The notes under the pieces were generated by a model, which searched no databases, was not told where the DNA came from, and was given only the letters and a program-made list of their open reading frames with translations. Of a stretch of DNA of 6,953 nucleotides, positions 5,863 through 6,953 are shown piece after piece. The position numbers and the translations under genes were made by a program. This stretch comes from an uncultured Ruminococcus sp. (GTDB lineage Bacteria; Bacillota; Clostridia; Oscillospirales; Acutalibacteraceae). Position 1 is the first letter of the stretch; every line of letters starts with the position of its first letter. The stretch covers positions 1-6,953 of the forward strand of contig CACYDD010000363.1 in the NCBI GenBank assembly GCA_902773065.1, read 5' to 3'.

Positions 5863-5891
5863 ATTATAATTCAGTTTCTGCGATATTACAA
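5863..5891 (-). promoter_or_regulatory. Sigma-A type promoter for ftsY and downstream genes
   Basis: On the minus strand TTGTAA (5891-5886) and a perfect TATAAT (5868-5863) are 17 bases apart, in the 115-base gap between smc and ftsY. The predicted start of transcription near 5856 leaves a leader of about 43 bases. The -35 box is also the right arm of an 18-bp dyad, TTACAA-6-TTGTAA (5903-5886), so a regulator could bind there. No clear terminator for smc is seen, so read-through from smc may add to expression. Confidence 0.7.
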
Positions 5892-5928
5892 GTCCTTTTG
5901 TAAGTTTACGGCACATACATCTATAAAA

Positions 5929-6953
5929 TCAAGCCTTCATGCCAAGTTTTTGTTCGATTTCACTTGCTTTCAGTTCCAGAAGCTTTGAAATGCCCCTGTC
6001 CTGCATAGTAACACCGTATAATACGTCTGCTTCTTCCATTGTGCCTCTTCTGTGAGTGATACAGATAAACTGCGTTTTGTCGTTCATTCTCCTGAGATAC
6101 TCGGCAAAGCGGTAAACATTGACATCGTCCAGTGCCGCCTCAATCTCGTCCATCACACAGAACGGTGCAGGACTTACTTTCATAATGGCAAAATACAAGG
6201 CGATCGCTACCAGTGCCTTTTCTCCGCCCGAAAGAAGTTCTATGTGGGAAACGATCTTTCCCGGAGGTTCAACGGAAATATCTACGCCCGTAGTCAGTAC
6301 ATTTTCGGGATCAGAAAGCGACAGTGAGGCTTTTCCTCCGCCAAACAGTTCCACAAAGGTTTCTGAAAAATTCTTGTTGATCAGATTAAATCTGTCAATA
6401 AAGATCTCTCTCATCTGCTTTGTCAGATCATTGATCAGATGAAGAAGCTCTGCTTTTGATTTCTCGACGTCCCCAATCTGTACACTCATAAATTCATATC
6501 TTTCGCTGACTTCCTTATATTCTTCAATGGCAGAAACATTGACTGTACCCAGACCACGAATTTTCTGTTTCAGTTCTGCAAGCCGTCTTTGTGCTTTGCC
6601 GGTGTCTTCAATGACGGCGGCATTTTTCTCGGCTTCTTTTTTGGTAAGCTCATATTCCTCCCACAGCTTTGATGTGATATCATCATACTGTTTCTGCATA
6701 TTTGCCCGCCGCTCTTCAAGCCTTGCAAGCTCTCCGCTGACTTTTTCACGCTCGCTTGTTTTGTCTCTTTCAAGCTGCCGCAGCTCTGCCGAACGCTTGT
6801 CAAGTCCTGTACGTTCTGTATTGAGCTTCTGAATTTCACTGTTTTTCTCCTCAGCCGATTTTGCCAGCTCTTCTGCCTCTACTTCCAGCTCCTGAATTTC
6901 TGATTTCAGTTCTTCATTTTTCTTATTGATCGATTCTATTTCTTCACGACCGA
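5929..6953 (-). CDS. smc: Chromosome segregation SMC ATPase, C-terminal part
   Basis: SMC forms the ring-shaped ATPase dimer that, with ScpA and ScpB, compacts and separates chromosomes. Only the last 340 residues are in the window; the frame is open through the right edge (last full codon ends at 6951), so the hinge, first coiled-coil arm and Walker A end are outside. Residues 1 to about 130 are Glu/Lys/Gln-rich coiled coil (for example EIQELEVEAEELAKSAEEKN). The C-terminal ATPase head follows: FGGGKASLSL at about 203-212, ABC signature LSGGEK at 240-245, Walker B with D-loop VMDEIEAALDD at 266-276 and the switch histidine in ITHRRGTME at 298-306. The protein ends KLGMKA. All head motifs are intact. 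A downstream ATG at 6699 is internal, not the start. Confidence 0.96.
   Translation of the reverse strand, partial: GREEIESINKKNEELKSEIQELEVEAEELAKSAEEKNSEIQKLNTERTGLDKRSAELRQLERDKTSEREKVSGELARLEERRANMQKQYDDITSKLWEEYELTKKEAEKNAAVIEDTGKAQRRLAELKQKIRGLGTVNVSAIEEYKEVSERYEFMSVQIGDVEKSKAELLHLINDLTKQMREIFIDRFNLINKNFSETFVELFGGGKASLSLSDPENVLTTGVDISVEPPGKIVSHIELLSGGEKALVAIALYFAIMKVSPAPFCVMDEIEAALDDVNVYRFAEYLRRMNDKTQFICITHRRGTMEEADVLYGVTMQDRGISKLLELKASEIEQKLGMKA

Noticed and set aside
5814..5864. Longer ftsY reading with 17 extra N-terminal residues
   Set aside because: The upstream ATG overlaps the TATAAT box and lacks a ribosome site, whereas ATG 5813 has GGAGG at ideal spacing and gives the expected MGFFDKI start.

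Overview
The window looks like chromosomal DNA from a low-to-moderate GC Firmicute, most likely a gut Clostridia member of the Ruminococcus/Oscillospiraceae type. The basis is the gene content (smc, ftsY, rdgB, yhbY and nadD in one line), purine-rich Shine-Dalgarno sites, TATAAT-type promoters, and a PD-(D/E)XK 'Rpn-like' protein of the style common in that group. This placement comes from family resemblance and was not tested by search. Every convincing gene is on the minus strand, so transcription runs from the right edge to the left.

Right to centre (6953 to 2879) is a housekeeping block. It holds the C-terminal third of SMC (cut by the window edge), FtsY with its own promoter, the RdgB/HAM1 nucleotide-cleaning enzyme, the YhbY RNA-binding protein and the NAD biosynthesis enzyme NadD. 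Genes downstream of the ftsY promoter are spaced 17-106 bases apart with no clear terminator, so they are probably cotranscribed. The block joins chromosome organisation, membrane targeting of ribosomes, nucleotide-pool sanitation, ribosome assembly and NAD synthesis.

Centre to left (2861 to 1313) is an accessory pair. A 398-residue protein of unknown function starts 17 bases after nadD, where yqeK and rsfS are often found. A 114-residue protein follows, and its ribosome-binding site contains the stop codon of the larger gene. The two look translationally coupled.

The left end (1298 to 1) has a near-consensus promoter overlaid by an 8-bp direct repeat at exactly 21-bp spacing. It drives an Rpn-like nuclease gene with a slippage-prone tandem repeat near its 3' end. 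About 300 bases without genes follow, holding a hairpin-rich element bounded by an imperfect inverted repeat that looks like a dispersed intergenic element.

The most unusual points are the coupled unknown gene pair after nadD, the FtsY charged region at the C-terminus instead of the N-terminus, the candidate operator at the Rpn promoter, a heptamer tandem repeat between yhbY and nadD, and the left-end hairpin element. I see no CRISPR array, tRNA, rRNA or complete insertion sequence, and nothing that proves a new defence system.
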